Part shown: in pieces, positions 16,489 to 25,794 of the stretch
How the letters are laid out: each line of letters starts with the position of its first letter
Position numbering within the stretch: position 1 is the stretch's first letter
Assembly (NCBI RefSeq): GCF_004365655.1
Contig: NZ_SOEO01000002.1
Location: 496,001 to 560,000 of the forward strand
DNA: 64,000 nt
Origin: Epilithonimonas xixisoli
Lineage (GTDB): Bacteria; Bacteroidota; Bacteroidia; Flavobacteriales; Weeksellaceae
Direction of reading: 5' to 3'
Position numbers and translations under genes: made by a program
Notes under the pieces: generated by a model
Told to the model about the DNA's origin: nothing
Database searches by the model: none
What the model saw: only the letters and a program-made list of their open reading frames with translations

Positions 16489-18687
16489 CTATCTCGTAAA
16501 TAACAATTCTCTATACTTTGTCATTGGCCAAAGCTCGTCATCCACCATCATTTCTAAAGCGTCAGAACCTTCTCTGATTACCTCAAACAAAGGAATTACG
16601 CTGGAGCAATACAATTCTGCCTGTTTTTGACTTCCTGATGTATTTTTAGCTTCATCTCTTGCGGAAAGTAAGTCATCTACGCCAACTTTAATTTTTGAAA
16701 CATTCTCAGAAATTTGGGAAATCAAGCTCAATTGTTCTTTTGCTAAAGTTTTGAATTCTTTTTCGCTGAAGATTTCTTTTAAACCTCTTACGTTTTCAAT
16801 TAATCTGTTTTGATAATTCAAAGCGGCAGGAATAATGTGGTTTCTTGCGATGTCCGCCAAAACTCTTCCTTCAATGTCGATTACGGTAGAATATTTTTCT
16901 AATTTAATTTCGTTTCTCGCTTCGAATTCACGGTGAGAGTAGATTCCTAATTCTTCGTAAAGGTCAACGAATTTTTTGTTTAATTCTTGCTTAAGCGCTT
17001 CTGGCGTTGTTTTCAAGTTGTTCAAACCTCTCTTCTCAGCTTCTTTTGCCCAATCGTCGGAATATCCGTCACCTTCGAACATAATGCTTTTGCAGTCCTT
17101 GATATATTCACGAAGAATATTGAAAATCGCTTCGTCTTTCTTCAATCCAGTTTCAATCAAAGCATCCACTTCAGCTTTGAAAGTTTTCAATTGTTTTGCA
17201 GCGATTACGTTCATCACCGTCATCACCTCAGCACAGTTTGCAGAAGAACCAACAGCACGGATTTCAAATTTGTTTCCGGTGAATGCGAACGGTGAAGTTC
17301 TGTTTCTATCGGTATTATCCAAAAGAATTTCAGGAATTTTTCCGACAACATTTAGTTTCAAATCGGTTTTTTCTTCAGGAGATAATTTTCCGTCGGTTAC
17401 TTTTTCTAATTCTTCCAAAACTCGGAACAATTGACTTCCGATGAAAGCAGAAATAATTGCTGGTGGCGCTTCGTTTGCTCCCAATCTGTGGTCGTTGCTT
17501 GCTGATGCGATAGATGCTCTCAACAAATCTGCATAATCGTGAACCGCTTTCAATGTATTCACGAAGAAAGTCAAGAATTGAAGATTTTTCTTAGGATTTT
17601 TTCCCGGGCTCAAAAGATTTTCACCTGTATCAGTCGCCAAACTCCAGTTATTGTGTTTTCCACTTCCGTTTACGCCGGCAAATGGTTTTTCGTGGAACAA
17701 AATGCTGAAGTGATGCTTGTGCGCAATTCTTGCCATAATATCCATTAATAATGAATTGTGGTCAACCGCAACATTCGCTTCTTCAAACATTGGCGCTAGT
17801 TCGAATTGATTTGGAGCAACTTCATTATGTCTTGTTGTCACAGGAATTCCCAACTTCATACATTCGATTTCCAATTCCTTCATATAGTTCATAACTCTCG
17901 TTGGAATCGAACCAAAATAATGATCATCCAACTGCTGACCTTTTGCTGGAGAATGCCCCAACAAAGTTTTTCCTGTTAAAACTAAATCTGGACGGGATTG
18001 ATACAAAGCCGTATCTACCAAGAAATATTCTTGTTCCCAACCCAAAGTAGGCGTTACTTTCGCTACATTTTTATCAAAATAAGCTTTGCAAACATCGGTC
18101 GCAGCTTCGTCAACGGCGTTTAATGCTCTTAATAAAGGCGCTTTATAATCTAAAGTTTCGCCAGTGTAAGAAATAAAAATAGAAGGAATACAAAGCGTAG
18201 TTCCCATAATGAAAGCTGGAGAAGTTGGATCCCAAGCAGTATATCCTCTTGCTTCGAACGTGTTTCTGATTCCACCATTTGGGAAAGAAGAAGCATCAGG
18301 TTCTTGTTGAATTAATAAAGCTCCGCTAAATCTCTCGATTGCTCTTCCACCTTCGATTGGCGTAAAGAAAGAATCGTGTTTTTCTGCAGTTGAACCTGTC
18401 AATGGTTGGAACCAGTGCGTATAATGAGTTGCACCTTTGGACATTGCCCAATCTTTCATTGCAACAGCAACTTGATCGGCAATATGTCTCTGGATTTTTG
18501 CACCTTTTTTAATGGCATCCAAAATAGATTGGAATGCTTCTTTTGTCAAATATTCTCTCATTGTTTCTTCTGAGAAAACGTTTTGGCAAAACAATTCCGA
18601 CAATTTTGACGGAATGTCAATGGCGTTGTCTTGTCTGTAATTTCTGAACGGAAGCTCGGCTAGGGCTTTGAATCTTAATGTTGACAT
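16489..18687 (-). CDS. glnN: Glutamine synthetase type III
   Basis: Cytoplasmic ATP-dependent ligase making glutamine from glutamate and ammonia. At 732 residues it is the large GSIII form typical of Bacteroidota, not the 450-residue GSI. GSIII signatures include GRAIERFSGALLIQQEPD, GWEQEYFLVD, TRHNEVAPNQFELAP and NGSGKHNNWSLATDTGENLL, the last being the ATP/ammonia site loop. The start at 18687 (MSTLRFKALAEL) is chosen over 18714 because the nine extra residues are not family-like. A full -7 box lies 24 nt upstream. No adjacent PII or transporter gene is seen. Confidence 0.96.
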   Translation of the reverse strand: MSTLRFKALAELPFRNYRQDNAIDIPSKLSELFCQNVFSEETMREYLTKEAFQSILDAIKKGAKIQRHIADQVAVAMKDWAMSKGATHYTHWFQPLTGSTAEKHDSFFTPIEGGRAIERFSGALLIQQEPDASSFPNGGIRNTFEARGYTAWDPTSPAFIMGTTLCIPSIFISYTGETLDYKAPLLRALNAVDEAATDVCKAYFDKNVAKVTPTLGWEQEYFLVDTALYQSRPDLVLTGKTLLGHSPAKGQQLDDHYFGSIPTRVMNYMKELEIECMKLGIPVTTRHNEVAPNQFELAPMFEEANVAVDHNSLLMDIMARIAHKHHFSILFHEKPFAGVNGSGKHNNWSLATDTGENLLSPGKNPKKNLQFLTFFVNTLKAVHDYADLLRASIASASNDHRLGANEAPPAIISAFIGSQLFRVLEELEKVTDGKLSPEEKTDLKLNVVGKIPEILLDNTDRNRTSPFAFTGNKFEIRAVGSSANCAEVMTVMNVIAAKQLKTFKAEVDALIETGLKKDEAIFNILREYIKDCKSIMFEGDGYSDDWAKEAEKRGLNNLKTTPEALKQELNKKFVDLYEELGIYSHREFEARNEIKLEKYSTVIDIEGRVLADIARNHIIPAALNYQNRLIENVRGLKEIFSEKEFKTLAKEQLSLISQISENVSKIKVGVDDLLSARDEAKNTSGSQKQAELYCSSVIPLFEVIREGSDALEMMVDDELWPMTKYRELLFTR

Positions 18688-19035
18688 ATAAGTTTGTTGT
18701 TTTAAACTGGGCAAATTTACAAAATTTTTAAACTAAAATTAATTTACCCCTAAAATTTTATGCTATTTTCTTTAAAATTAATTTTAAATTCCAAAATAAC
18801 CCCTAAAAAATCAAGGCTAATAAAACTTCAATCTAAACAAATAATATTTCAGAAGTATTATCATAATATGAATAAAATTTATTTTGAAAATTATTTTTCC
18901 GTGTTCGGGAGAAAGATTAATTTTAAGACCAATTCTACTTAAAAAACTAACTAATATTAAATTATTAAAAATCAATCACTTAACGATTTAATTTAAATTT
19001 TGTAACTTCGCAGACTTTTATAAAAATTTTAATAT
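18688..19035. other. 348-bp AT-rich divergent promoter region
   Basis: Contains the glnN -7 box at 18712-18719 (TAAATTTG on the minus strand). For the plus-strand gene there is a near match TAACTTCG about 20 nt before its ATG. The 60-codon frame at 18760-18942 is A/T-rich filler with no protein-like pattern. Nothing else is seen. Confidence 0.5.
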
Positions 19036-20703
19036 ATGGCAAATTCAAGAGCAAGAGAAACCACAGAGGCTATCGAAAGATTATACGTGTCTATGAGACA
19101 TTTATTTTACAGAGGATTTTTCAAACCTTCAGGTGTTTCGGGCGAGTCATTAAGAAAACTCTTAATGGTCATCAATCCTGAAATCTACGGAAGTATGAGC
19201 ATTCCTAATAAGATAGAACTGGACGGTTTACTTTATGTTCTTGACCGTCTTCCGGAAGGCATCGAGGAATGTTCTTTTATTCATTTAACGTCTGACGAAG
19301 GTTTTGACAAGGGGAGCTTCGAGCCAATCGTTCCGAAGAAAAGACGCAGAAATTGCTACAGAATCGATGAACATCAGATGAACATCGAAGTTCTATTGGG
19401 ACGTTCCGAGATCTATGATATTTTGACTCACCTTACTTTCTTATATCTGGAAGCAGACAAAATCAGAAATATTGGTTTTGATATGAGCGAAGATGGCAGA
19501 CCAAAACGCATCTGGAAAATCATAGAAGAAGTTGCGAAAGGCGAGAAAAAACACAGTAGAAAAGAAAAAGAAGTTGCATTGATTCATCTTTCGTCTTTCT
19601 TAGGAAGAACATTTGACGAAACTTTGAATGCTTATAATAGCTTCGGCGATGATAAAAACCCTGACCGTTTGTTCAAAATCATCTATTGGCTTGGACAAGT
19701 AAGTTTGACTGATTGGAAAGAGATCAGCCAACGCGAAATTTATTTCTCATCAATACTACAAGAGAGAGTTGGACATCACCTTTTTGGAGAAAGATGGGCA
19801 AACAAAATCAAACAGGTTTTGGTAGAGAACAACTTGCATATGCGTCCGCTTCACATCATCAGCGCCAATATGCACTCTGTGAAAAATATGCTTTTTGCCA
19901 ATGATGCTTTGAGCAAAAAAGGAACGAAAACTGTTGATTACAAACTATTTGCAGACATCAGCAACAAGAAAGACCTTCAAACTAAAGTTTTAGATCACGC
20001 CCTGAACGAAGGAATGATTTACATTGATGACAACAGCGGAAGTAATATCGATGTTCAAATCATCGACCTTGCTAAAACCAATCTTCAGAACTCTGTTTTC
20101 GCTGGTCAGAAATATAAAGGAGACGATGTAATTTTGGTTTTCGATTACGCTTTCGGAGAACAAGCCTTTGAGGTAATGGACGAGTTATTAAGACCTTACG
20201 AAGTAAAAGGCGAAGTTTATATGATGAAAGTAAAATCGGTATCGATAATGGGAAAAGCCGGAATCTTGACTGGCGGAAAAGGCGATATTATGATTCCAAC
20301 ATCTCATATTTTCGAAGGAACTGCCGACAATTACACTTTCGAGAATGCTTTGAAACTGGATGACTTCCAAGACGATGAAATCAAAGCTTTTGAAGGACCG
20401 ATGATTACAGTTTTGGGAACATCACTTCAAAACAAAGACATCTTATCTTACTTTATGACAACTTCTTGGAAAGCCATCGGACTGGAAATGGAAGGTGCAC
20501 ATTACCAAAAAGCAATTCAGGTAGCGAGCAAAATTCGTCATCACATTTCTCCGGATCTATTTGTGATGTATGCTTATTACGCTTCGGATAATCCTTTGGA
20601 AACAGGAAGCACACTATCTTCCGGCGGACTAGGATTGACTGGTGTGAAGCCAACTTATATGATCACACACAAAATTATCGAGAAGATTCTCGGACAGAAA
20701 TAA
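19036..20703 (+). CDS. DUF6909-type protein with a nucleoside-phosphorylase-like C-terminal half
   Basis: 555-residue cytoplasmic protein that looks like the Bacteroidota family I know as DUF6909. The N-terminal half is helical and charged, without a motif I recognise. From about residue 340 the pattern becomes alpha/beta with DVILVFDYAFGEQAFEVMDE, KAGILTGGKGDIMIPTSH and AIGLEMEGAHYQKAI (about 482-496). The last closely recalls the EMEGAA motif in which PNP/MTA-type nucleoside phosphorylases bind ribose. This suggests a nucleoside or nucleotide ligand, but no activity can be claimed. It is a single-gene unit with its own terminator. Confidence 0.7.
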   Translation: MANSRARETTEAIERLYVSMRHLFYRGFFKPSGVSGESLRKLLMVINPEIYGSMSIPNKIELDGLLYVLDRLPEGIEECSFIHLTSDEGFDKGSFEPIVPKKRRRNCYRIDEHQMNIEVLLGRSEIYDILTHLTFLYLEADKIRNIGFDMSEDGRPKRIWKIIEEVAKGEKKHSRKEKEVALIHLSSFLGRTFDETLNAYNSFGDDKNPDRLFKIIYWLGQVSLTDWKEISQREIYFSSILQERVGHHLFGERWANKIKQVLVENNLHMRPLHIISANMHSVKNMLFANDALSKKGTKTVDYKLFADISNKKDLQTKVLDHALNEGMIYIDDNSGSNIDVQIIDLAKTNLQNSVFAGQKYKGDDVILVFDYAFGEQAFEVMDELLRPYEVKGEVYMMKVKSVSIMGKAGILTGGKGDIMIPTSHIFEGTADNYTFENALKLDDFQDDEIKAFEGPMITVLGTSLQNKDILSYFMTTSWKAIGLEMEGAHYQKAIQVASKIRHHISPDLFVMYAYYASDNPLETGSTLSSGGLGLTGVKPTYMITHKIIEKILGQK

Positions 20704-20710
20704 AAATTGA

Positions 20711-20736
20711 AACCTCCGCATTGGAGGTTTTTTTTA
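20711..20736 (+). terminator. Terminator after the DUF6909-type gene
   Basis: AACCTCC and GGAGGTT around a 5-nt loop, followed by eight T. Confidence 0.88.
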
Positions 20737-20780
20737 TGTTCTACTTTGCCAAAATTTCAAATCTTTGTCAAATCTTTTTT

Positions 20781-22022
20781 TTATATAAAATTCGCAACTG
20801 TATAAATTATCAATCCAACCAAACCACCAACAATAGTTCCATTAATTCTAATAAACTGTAAATCTTTCCCAACTTCCAATTCCAACTTTCGACTAAGTTC
20901 TTTTCCTTCCCAATTTCCGACAGTTGTACTAATTAATTCCCCGAAACCTTTGGTGTTTTTCAGAATGTATTTGTAAGCGGTCAATCTAACCCAATGGTCA
21001 ATTCGGTTTTGGAATTGCTCATCGTTTTGAAGATTGAAAACAAACCCATCCAGATTTTTTTTGATGTAAGATTTGAGTTTAGAATCTTGATCGGTCAATT
21101 CTTTTATTAATGATGATTTTAAAGATTGCCAAATGTCATTGGAATATTGATTTAGCTTTTCACCTTGAAGAAATTCCGATTTAATGGTTTCAAACTCCGA
21201 TTCCCATTTTGGTTCTTCTTTCAGTTCTTTTGAAAATTCGAAAATCTTATTCGTTATTTCTGTTCTTAATGGATGTTTCAAATCCTCTTCTACTTCTCGG
21301 AAATAATCGCTTAATCCTTTTGTGATTTTTTCTGAGATTTTAGAATCAACTGATTTTGGAATGAAGAAGAAACTTTCTTTTTCTACTCTTTCCGTAACCA
21401 ATTGTCGATTTTCCAAAATATAATTTTTGATTTGAGAACTAAGTCCTGTTATCAATCTTTGATGGTCGTTTTTATTAAGAATATATTCGATTCCATTTCC
21501 GATGACAGAATTGAGTTTAATTGAATCAGCCATTTCCTCAGCTTTGTTCGTAATGAATTTCACGACGGTTTCATCATCCAATTTATTAATGATATTAATT
21601 AAAATCGATGACAATTCATTAATCAAAACATTTTGATTTCTATCTTTTGAAAGCCAATCGCCAACGTAAACCGAAACTTTTAGTTTCTGGATATAAGGTC
21701 TGATATTTTGAGGCGAAAGAAAATTCTCCACCACAAAATTTCCCAGGTTATCACCAATCTTCTCTTTAGAATTCTCAATCAAATTGGTATGTGGAATTTT
21801 CAATCCCAATGGATAATTGAAAAGCGCAGTCACCGCAAACCAATCTGCCAAAGCCCCAACCATCGCCGCTTCCGAAAATGCACGGATGTAACCAATCCAA
21901 TGCGAAGGATTCTGTTTTTGAAGAATTGTCATCGCCACAAAGACAACTGCCATCAAGATAAATAATCCCGTTGCCAGCATTTTGTGGTTGCGAAGTTGTT
22001 GTTTTTTTAAATCATCATTCAT
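20781..22022 (-). CDS. DUF445 family membrane protein
   Basis: 413 residues from the start at 22022 (MNDDLKKQQLRNHKML). The longer open frame runs another 89 codons upstream but collides with the divergent serine hydrolase gene and has no family-like sequence. Two N-terminal membrane segments carry AMVGALADWFAVTALF, the hallmark of this family (YjiN/YheB relatives). A long helical, charged middle follows, and the C-terminus is a glycine-rich membrane segment (GGLVGLIIYTVANF). The function is unknown. A -7 box (TATTTTTG on the minus strand, 22055-22062) lies 33 nt upstream. Confidence 0.85.
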   Translation of the reverse strand: MNDDLKKQQLRNHKMLATGLFILMAVVFVAMTILQKQNPSHWIGYIRAFSEAAMVGALADWFAVTALFNYPLGLKIPHTNLIENSKEKIGDNLGNFVVENFLSPQNIRPYIQKLKVSVYVGDWLSKDRNQNVLINELSSILINIINKLDDETVVKFITNKAEEMADSIKLNSVIGNGIEYILNKNDHQRLITGLSSQIKNYILENRQLVTERVEKESFFFIPKSVDSKISEKITKGLSDYFREVEEDLKHPLRTEITNKIFEFSKELKEEPKWESEFETIKSEFLQGEKLNQYSNDIWQSLKSSLIKELTDQDSKLKSYIKKNLDGFVFNLQNDEQFQNRIDHWVRLTAYKYILKNTKGFGELISTTVGNWEGKELSRKLELEVGKDLQFIRINGTIVGGLVGLIIYTVANFI

Positions 22023-22109
22023 AAGATTAGGAAAAAATCGAAAATCATTCCAAACAAAAATATCGTTATTTGAGCAAAATAAATTTATTTTTACATTAAA
22101 GTTTTTGAA

Positions 22110-23252
22110 ATGCTGAAAAAGCCACTTAATATATTTCTTCTCGTTGTTGCCACAATTATTTTGGTGGTTTATATTTCTGGCTACAATTATCTTTTCAAAG
22201 GCGTCAGACTCACATATCTCCGTGGAGAAACCAGCTCTACGATAGACGATGGAGAATATTTTCCTTCCAAAATCATTTCGAAAGCCCAACCAAAACCTTG
22301 GCCTACAGACATTAATTACAATAAAAAACCATTATCTCAAGCCTTAGAAAAACATCTAAAAGACACAGAATCCGTTTCTTTTTTGGTGATTCAAAACGGG
22401 AAACTTTTGCAGGAAAGATATTGGGATGATTACAAAAAAAACACCACCAGCAACTCATTCTCAATGGCAAAAACTGTGAGTGTTCTGCTTTTGGGAAAAG
22501 CGATTGATGACGGCAGAATCGCAAGTATCAATCAACCCATTTCCACTTTCTATCCAGAATATTCCGAAAAAGAATTTGGCAAAAACCTGACTTTAGGAAA
22601 TCTCGCATCTATGGAAGCCGGATTGGATTGGGACGAAGATTATAAAAATCCCTTCAAACCAAATGCACAGGCTTACTACGGATTTTCTTTGGCAGACGTT
22701 ATTTTCAAGCGAAATCTAAAACAAAATCCAGGCGAAAAATTCGAATATCAAAGTGGCGCCACTTTACTTTTGGGATTTGCGATTGGAAAAGCGGTTGGAG
22801 TTCCTCTCGCAGATTATGCCTCAGCAAAACTTTGGAAACCCCTTGGAATGGAACAAAATGCGGAATGGACAACCGATGAATTAGGCGTTGAAAAAACCTT
22901 TTGTTGCATCCAATCCAATGCTCGTGATTTTGCAAAACTCGGCTCGTTACTTTTGAATGGTGGTAAATTTGAGAACGTTCTACTGATTGATGAAAAATTT
23001 GTGAGTCAAATGATTACGCCAACTCAAAACTCAAATGGTGTTTATGGAATGGGCGTTTGGACCAATTACGATTCGAAAACCCACCACTATTATCTTCGTG
23101 GACTTTACGGTCAATACGTGATTGTAGTTCCGGAATATGATATGATCATCGTACGTTTCGGGAATAAAGAAGGCGAACAAAAAGACGCAAAAAACCGTCC
23201 GGCAGAAGTCGAGTTTTATATTAATGAAGCTATGAAATTAACTCAGAAATAA
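22110..23252 (+). CDS. Serine hydrolase of the beta-lactamase/class C fold
   Basis: 380 residues: one N-terminal membrane anchor (about 5-24), then a penicillin-recognising serine-hydrolase domain facing the periplasm. The nucleophile motif is SMAK in SNSFSMAKTVSVLLLGKA (about 115-132). A tyrosine motif candidate is FEYQSGATLLLG (about 210-221), and GMGVWTNYD and RGLYGQYVIVVPEYD are typical of the EstB/AmpC-like esterase and peptidase group. True beta-lactamase activity is unlikely to be inferable, because these proteins are mostly esterases or D-aminopeptidases. It is divergent from the DUF445 gene. Confidence 0.87.
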   Translation: MLKKPLNIFLLVVATIILVVYISGYNYLFKGVRLTYLRGETSSTIDDGEYFPSKIISKAQPKPWPTDINYNKKPLSQALEKHLKDTESVSFLVIQNGKLLQERYWDDYKKNTTSNSFSMAKTVSVLLLGKAIDDGRIASINQPISTFYPEYSEKEFGKNLTLGNLASMEAGLDWDEDYKNPFKPNAQAYYGFSLADVIFKRNLKQNPGEKFEYQSGATLLLGFAIGKAVGVPLADYASAKLWKPLGMEQNAEWTTDELGVEKTFCCIQSNARDFAKLGSLLLNGGKFENVLLIDEKFVSQMITPTQNSNGVYGMGVWTNYDSKTHHYYLRGLYGQYVIVVPEYDMIIVRFGNKEGEQKDAKNRPAEVEFYINEAMKLTQK

Positions 23253-23259
23253 CTTACAA

Positions 23260-23387
23260 AACCACAAAAGTCACAAAAGAAATTAGGAATTTAAAGTTAT
23301 TCAAAAGAATAAAAAAGAAATGCTTTTGTGAACTTATTTGAACTTAAGAATCTAAAAAACAAAAAAACTTTTGTGACTTTTGTGGTT
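23260..23387. repeat. Word-repeat inverted element (ACCACAAAAGTCACAAAAG type), copy 1
   Basis: A 128-bp element with perfect 20-bp ends, AACCACAAAAGTCACAAAAG at 23260-23279 and its complement at 23368-23387. Each arm is itself a double copy of the word CACAAAAG. It fills the gap between two convergent genes. Related elements lie at 34393-34511, 62837-62950 and perhaps 49411-49462. Confidence 0.85.
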
Positions 23388-23394
23388 AAAAAAA

Positions 23395-24024
23395 TCACTC
23401 CGCATCATAATCCAAAAGCGCAAAAACACTCAGCAAAATACTGCTTCTGAGTTTTTGTTCCGCCTCTTTCATATATTGCGCATCGTTGCTTGCAGGGATG
23501 TAAAGTTCATAGAAATTTCGGTTTCTGATGACGAACAATGTGGAACCAATAATCATCGTCAGCACATCTTCCGACTTTGGCGCATTGTGGAAAACGCCGG
23601 AAACAATTCCCTTTTTCACAATATCATCCAGCCTCGTCACGCAAATCTGATAAAATTCCAAAAGGTCATCTTTCACATTTTCCAAAGTCCGGATTTCCTG
23701 CGTCACAAACCCGTGGAAATAGCTGTATTTGAAAAGCAAAGACACAATATAATTGATGATTTCCTTCATTTGCATTTCCGGTTTGCCCTCTTTTATCGTC
23801 TGAGCGAATTCCGAAAAACTCTCTTTCGTGCGCTGAACACGGTATTGATAAAGGTAAGACATCATCTTTTCCTTGGACCCAAAATAGTAAGAAATCATCG
23901 CCACATTGATGTTGGCCTTCGTACAAATATCACGCACCGAAGTCCCATCGAAGCCTTTTTTCGCAATCAGTTCCTCCGCAACATCCAGGATATTTATTTG
24001 TTTTTCTGTAAATTTCTTTCTCAT
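23395..24024 (-). CDS. TetR/AcrR family transcriptional regulator
   Basis: 209 residues. The N-terminal helix-turn-helix is clear: ILDVAEELIAKKGFDGTSVR, then ICTKANINVAMISYYFGSKE (about 11-50). The C-terminal ligand/dimer domain (about 60-205) is variable, so the effector cannot be read. The next gene downstream is the convergent serine hydrolase, so no efflux or metabolic target is adjacent on the same strand; the target may be its own promoter or a distant gene. A structured repeat lies about 80 nt upstream. Confidence 0.92.
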   Translation of the reverse strand: MRKKFTEKQINILDVAEELIAKKGFDGTSVRDICTKANINVAMISYYFGSKEKMMSYLYQYRVQRTKESFSEFAQTIKEGKPEMQMKEIINYIVSLLFKYSYFHGFVTQEIRTLENVKDDLLEFYQICVTRLDDIVKKGIVSGVFHNAPKSEDVLTMIIGSTLFVIRNRNFYELYIPASNDAQYMKEAEQKLRSSILLSVFALLDYDAE

Positions 24025-24106
24025 TCGTTTTCAAGGATAGAATGTAAAATTAACATTTATTTTCATTAATTACAATAGATTACAAATTATCATTGATTGT
24101 AAGATT

Positions 24107-24216
24107 TGGGCAGCTTTATCCGCCTTCCACTCCCAATCTTTTTTGCCAACGATTTCCTTATCAATAGAACTCGAAGTTCACGCAAAAAAGGATTTCCGTT
24201 CAAGTCGGGCTGCGCT
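24107..24216 (-). repeat. Structured G/C-rich intergenic element, Flavo-1-RNA-like, copy 1
   Basis: On the plus strand it runs from GGGCAGCTTTATCCGCCTTC to CAAGTCGGGCTGCG, with a central hairpin pairing CTTTTTTGC with GCAAAAAAG. Ends and layout match the reverse complements of the elements at 35034-35128 and 52812-52902. On the minus strand it lies upstream of the tetR-like gene. I suspect the Flavo-1 RNA family, but this needs a covariance search. Confidence 0.55.
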
Positions 24217-24268
24217 TCGCAAAGTTTCATCATTCATCATCAAACGAAATTTGTCATAACCATCAGCT

Positions 24269-24319
24269 TTTGTCATTCCGGAGGAATCTCAACAGTCTAG
24301 ATTCCTCCGGAATGACAAA
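24269..24319. repeat. GTCATTCCG inverted repeat, copy 2
   Basis: Perfect 21-bp arms (24269-24289 and 24299-24319) that read TTTGTCATTCCGGAGGAATC and onward, around a 9-nt centre. It could form a long hairpin in RNA from either strand. It shares the outer 12-13 bp with the copy at 15399-15467. Confidence 0.85.
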
Positions 24320-24433
24320 GTGAGCGTTACATTCTTAGTTGAGAGTAAACACCCTTACGAACCTTAAAATGTTTTCAATAATTTCAAAAAAATCCTTGCG
24401 TACTTTGCGTTTAAAAAAACAATCAAAAACCTT

Positions 24434-24441
24434 TATCTTTG
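24434..24441 (+). promoter_or_regulatory. -7 box for the tatD-like gene (leaderless candidate)
   Basis: TATCTTTG, a full TAnnTTTG match, only 3 nt before the ATG at 24445. Just upstream, TTGCGTACTTTGCGTTTAAA (24396-24415) is another double-word repeat of the kind common in this window. Confidence 0.5.
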
Positions 24442-24444
24442 ACT

Positions 24445-25068
24445 ATGGATTTTTTGGATTTTCACCACCATCAACTTAGCAAAACTGGGATTTATAATCT
24501 GAATCTCAACGAAGAAATTCCAGCTGGGAAATTTTCTGCAGGTTTGCATCCAAAAGACATCACAGAAAACTGGAAATCAGATTTTGAAAAAATCAAAACG
24601 ATTTCGATGTCAGAAAACTGTTTGGCCATCGGTGAATGCGGATTGGACGGCATTATTTCCATTGACGAAAATCTTCAAAACGAAATTTTCAAAGTACATA
24701 TTAAGTGGGCAGAGGAAATCCAAAAACCAATCATCATCCATTGTGTACGCAGATTTTCTCAGATTTTACATTATAAAACAGCGAAAGTGCCTTTGGTGAT
24801 TCACGGTTTTAATAAAAAAGAAAATGTTGCCCAAGAACTTCTGGATGCAGGCTTTCACTTGAGTTTTGGAAGAGCAACCTTAGAAAACTTATCTTTGCAA
24901 AAAATAATTAAAAACATTCCCATTCAAAGATTGTTTCTGGAGACAGACGATGCTGATTTTGAAATCATTAAGCTTTATGAAAAAGTGTCTGAAATCAAAT
25001 CCATCACGCTGGAAAATCTGAAAAATCAAATGTGGGAAAACTTAGATAATATCATTAGGAATGGATAA
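24445..25068 (+). CDS. TatD family metal-dependent hydrolase
   Basis: 207-residue TIM-barrel hydrolase of the TatD group (deoxyribonuclease-like, cytoplasmic), shorter than the usual 255-265. Metal-ligand motifs are FHHHQL (about 5-10, in place of the common DTHCHL), the glutamate in AIGECGLDG (about 68), IIHCVRR (about 98) and FLETDDADF (about 176), so a complete two-metal site is plausible. The ATG at 24445 is chosen; the open frame two codons upstream uses TTG. It overlaps tcdA by 8 nt and probably forms an operon tatD-tcdA-rnpA. Confidence 0.85.
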   Translation: MDFLDFHHHQLSKTGIYNLNLNEEIPAGKFSAGLHPKDITENWKSDFEKIKTISMSENCLAIGECGLDGIISIDENLQNEIFKVHIKWAEEIQKPIIIHCVRRFSQILHYKTAKVPLVIHGFNKKENVAQELLDAGFHLSFGRATLENLSLQKIIKNIPIQRLFLETDDADFEIIKLYEKVSEIKSITLENLKNQMWENLDNIIRNG

Positions 25069-25786
25069 ATTTTGGCTGGAACGCACCGAATTGCTAATCA
25101 AAGAAGAGGGAATTGAGAAACTTCAAAACGCTAAAGTTTTAGTAGTTGGTTTGGGTGGCGTTGGCTCTTTTGCAGCAGAATTTTTGGCAAGAGCTGGCAT
25201 TGGAAAAATGGTGATCGTGGATGGCGATATTGTGGATATTACCAATATCAATCGACAATTGCCCGCACTTCATTCTACAATTGGACAGCACAAAGTGGAA
25301 TTGGTTGGCGACCGTTTGATGGACATCAATCCAAAGCTTGATTTGACAAAAATCAATGAGTTTTTGGAACCAGAAAGGATGCGAGAAATTCTTCAATCCG
25401 AAAAATTCGATTATGTTTTGGACTGCATCGATTCTTTGACTCCAAAAATCGCTTTGATTATCGCTTGCCGAAGAACGAAGACAAAATTGGTATCATCTAT
25501 GGGCGCGGGCGGAAAATCTGACCCGAGCAAAGTGATGGTGCGCGACATTCATAAAACCAACAATTGTCTGCTCGCAAGACAGGTGAGAAAGCGCCTGAAA
25601 AAAGAAAAAATCGACAAAGGATTCCGTTGTGTTTTCTCCACAGAATTGCAAGACGAAGACAGTTTGAAAATGACAGATGGGACAAATTTCAAACGTTCTT
25701 TCTACGGAACCATTAGTTTTATTCCAGCGATTTTTGGATTGTATGCTGCCGCGGAAGTCATTAATTATTTAACGGGAAAAGAGTAA
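25061..25786 (+). CDS. tcdA: tRNA threonylcarbamoyladenosine dehydratase TcdA (YgdL/CsdL), ThiF/E1-like
   Basis: ATP-dependent enzyme that cyclises t6A37 of ANN-decoding tRNAs to ct6A. The 241 residues have the E1-like nucleotide-binding loop VVGLGGVGSFAAEFLARAG (about 27-45), VIVDGDIVDITNINRQL (about 51-67), the adenylation region VLDCIDSLTPK and a C-terminal crossover with FRCVFSTE. This matches TcdA rather than MoeB or ThiF, which carry Cys-pair zinc sites. It starts inside the end of the tatD-like gene. Confidence 0.92.
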   Translation: MDKFWLERTELLIKEEGIEKLQNAKVLVVGLGGVGSFAAEFLARAGIGKMVIVDGDIVDITNINRQLPALHSTIGQHKVELVGDRLMDINPKLDLTKINEFLEPERMREILQSEKFDYVLDCIDSLTPKIALIIACRRTKTKLVSSMGAGGKSDPSKVMVRDIHKTNNCLLARQVRKRLKKEKIDKGFRCVFSTELQDEDSLKMTDGTNFKRSFYGTISFIPAIFGLYAAAEVINYLTGKE

Positions 25787-25794
25787 ATTTTCCG

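Noticed and set aside
18760-18942. 60-codon ORF in the glnN upstream region
   Set aside because: Composition is that of AT-rich spacer (Lys, Ile, Asn, Phe) with no motif, and it overlaps the glnN promoter.
22110-23252. Class C beta-lactamase
   Set aside because: The SxxK fold is shared with many esterases and peptidases; a membrane anchor and lack of clear KTG make resistance an unsupported claim.
23260-23387. Insertion sequence or MITE
   Set aside because: No target-site duplication is evident and no transposase is present, so it is kept as an inverted repeat of unknown origin.
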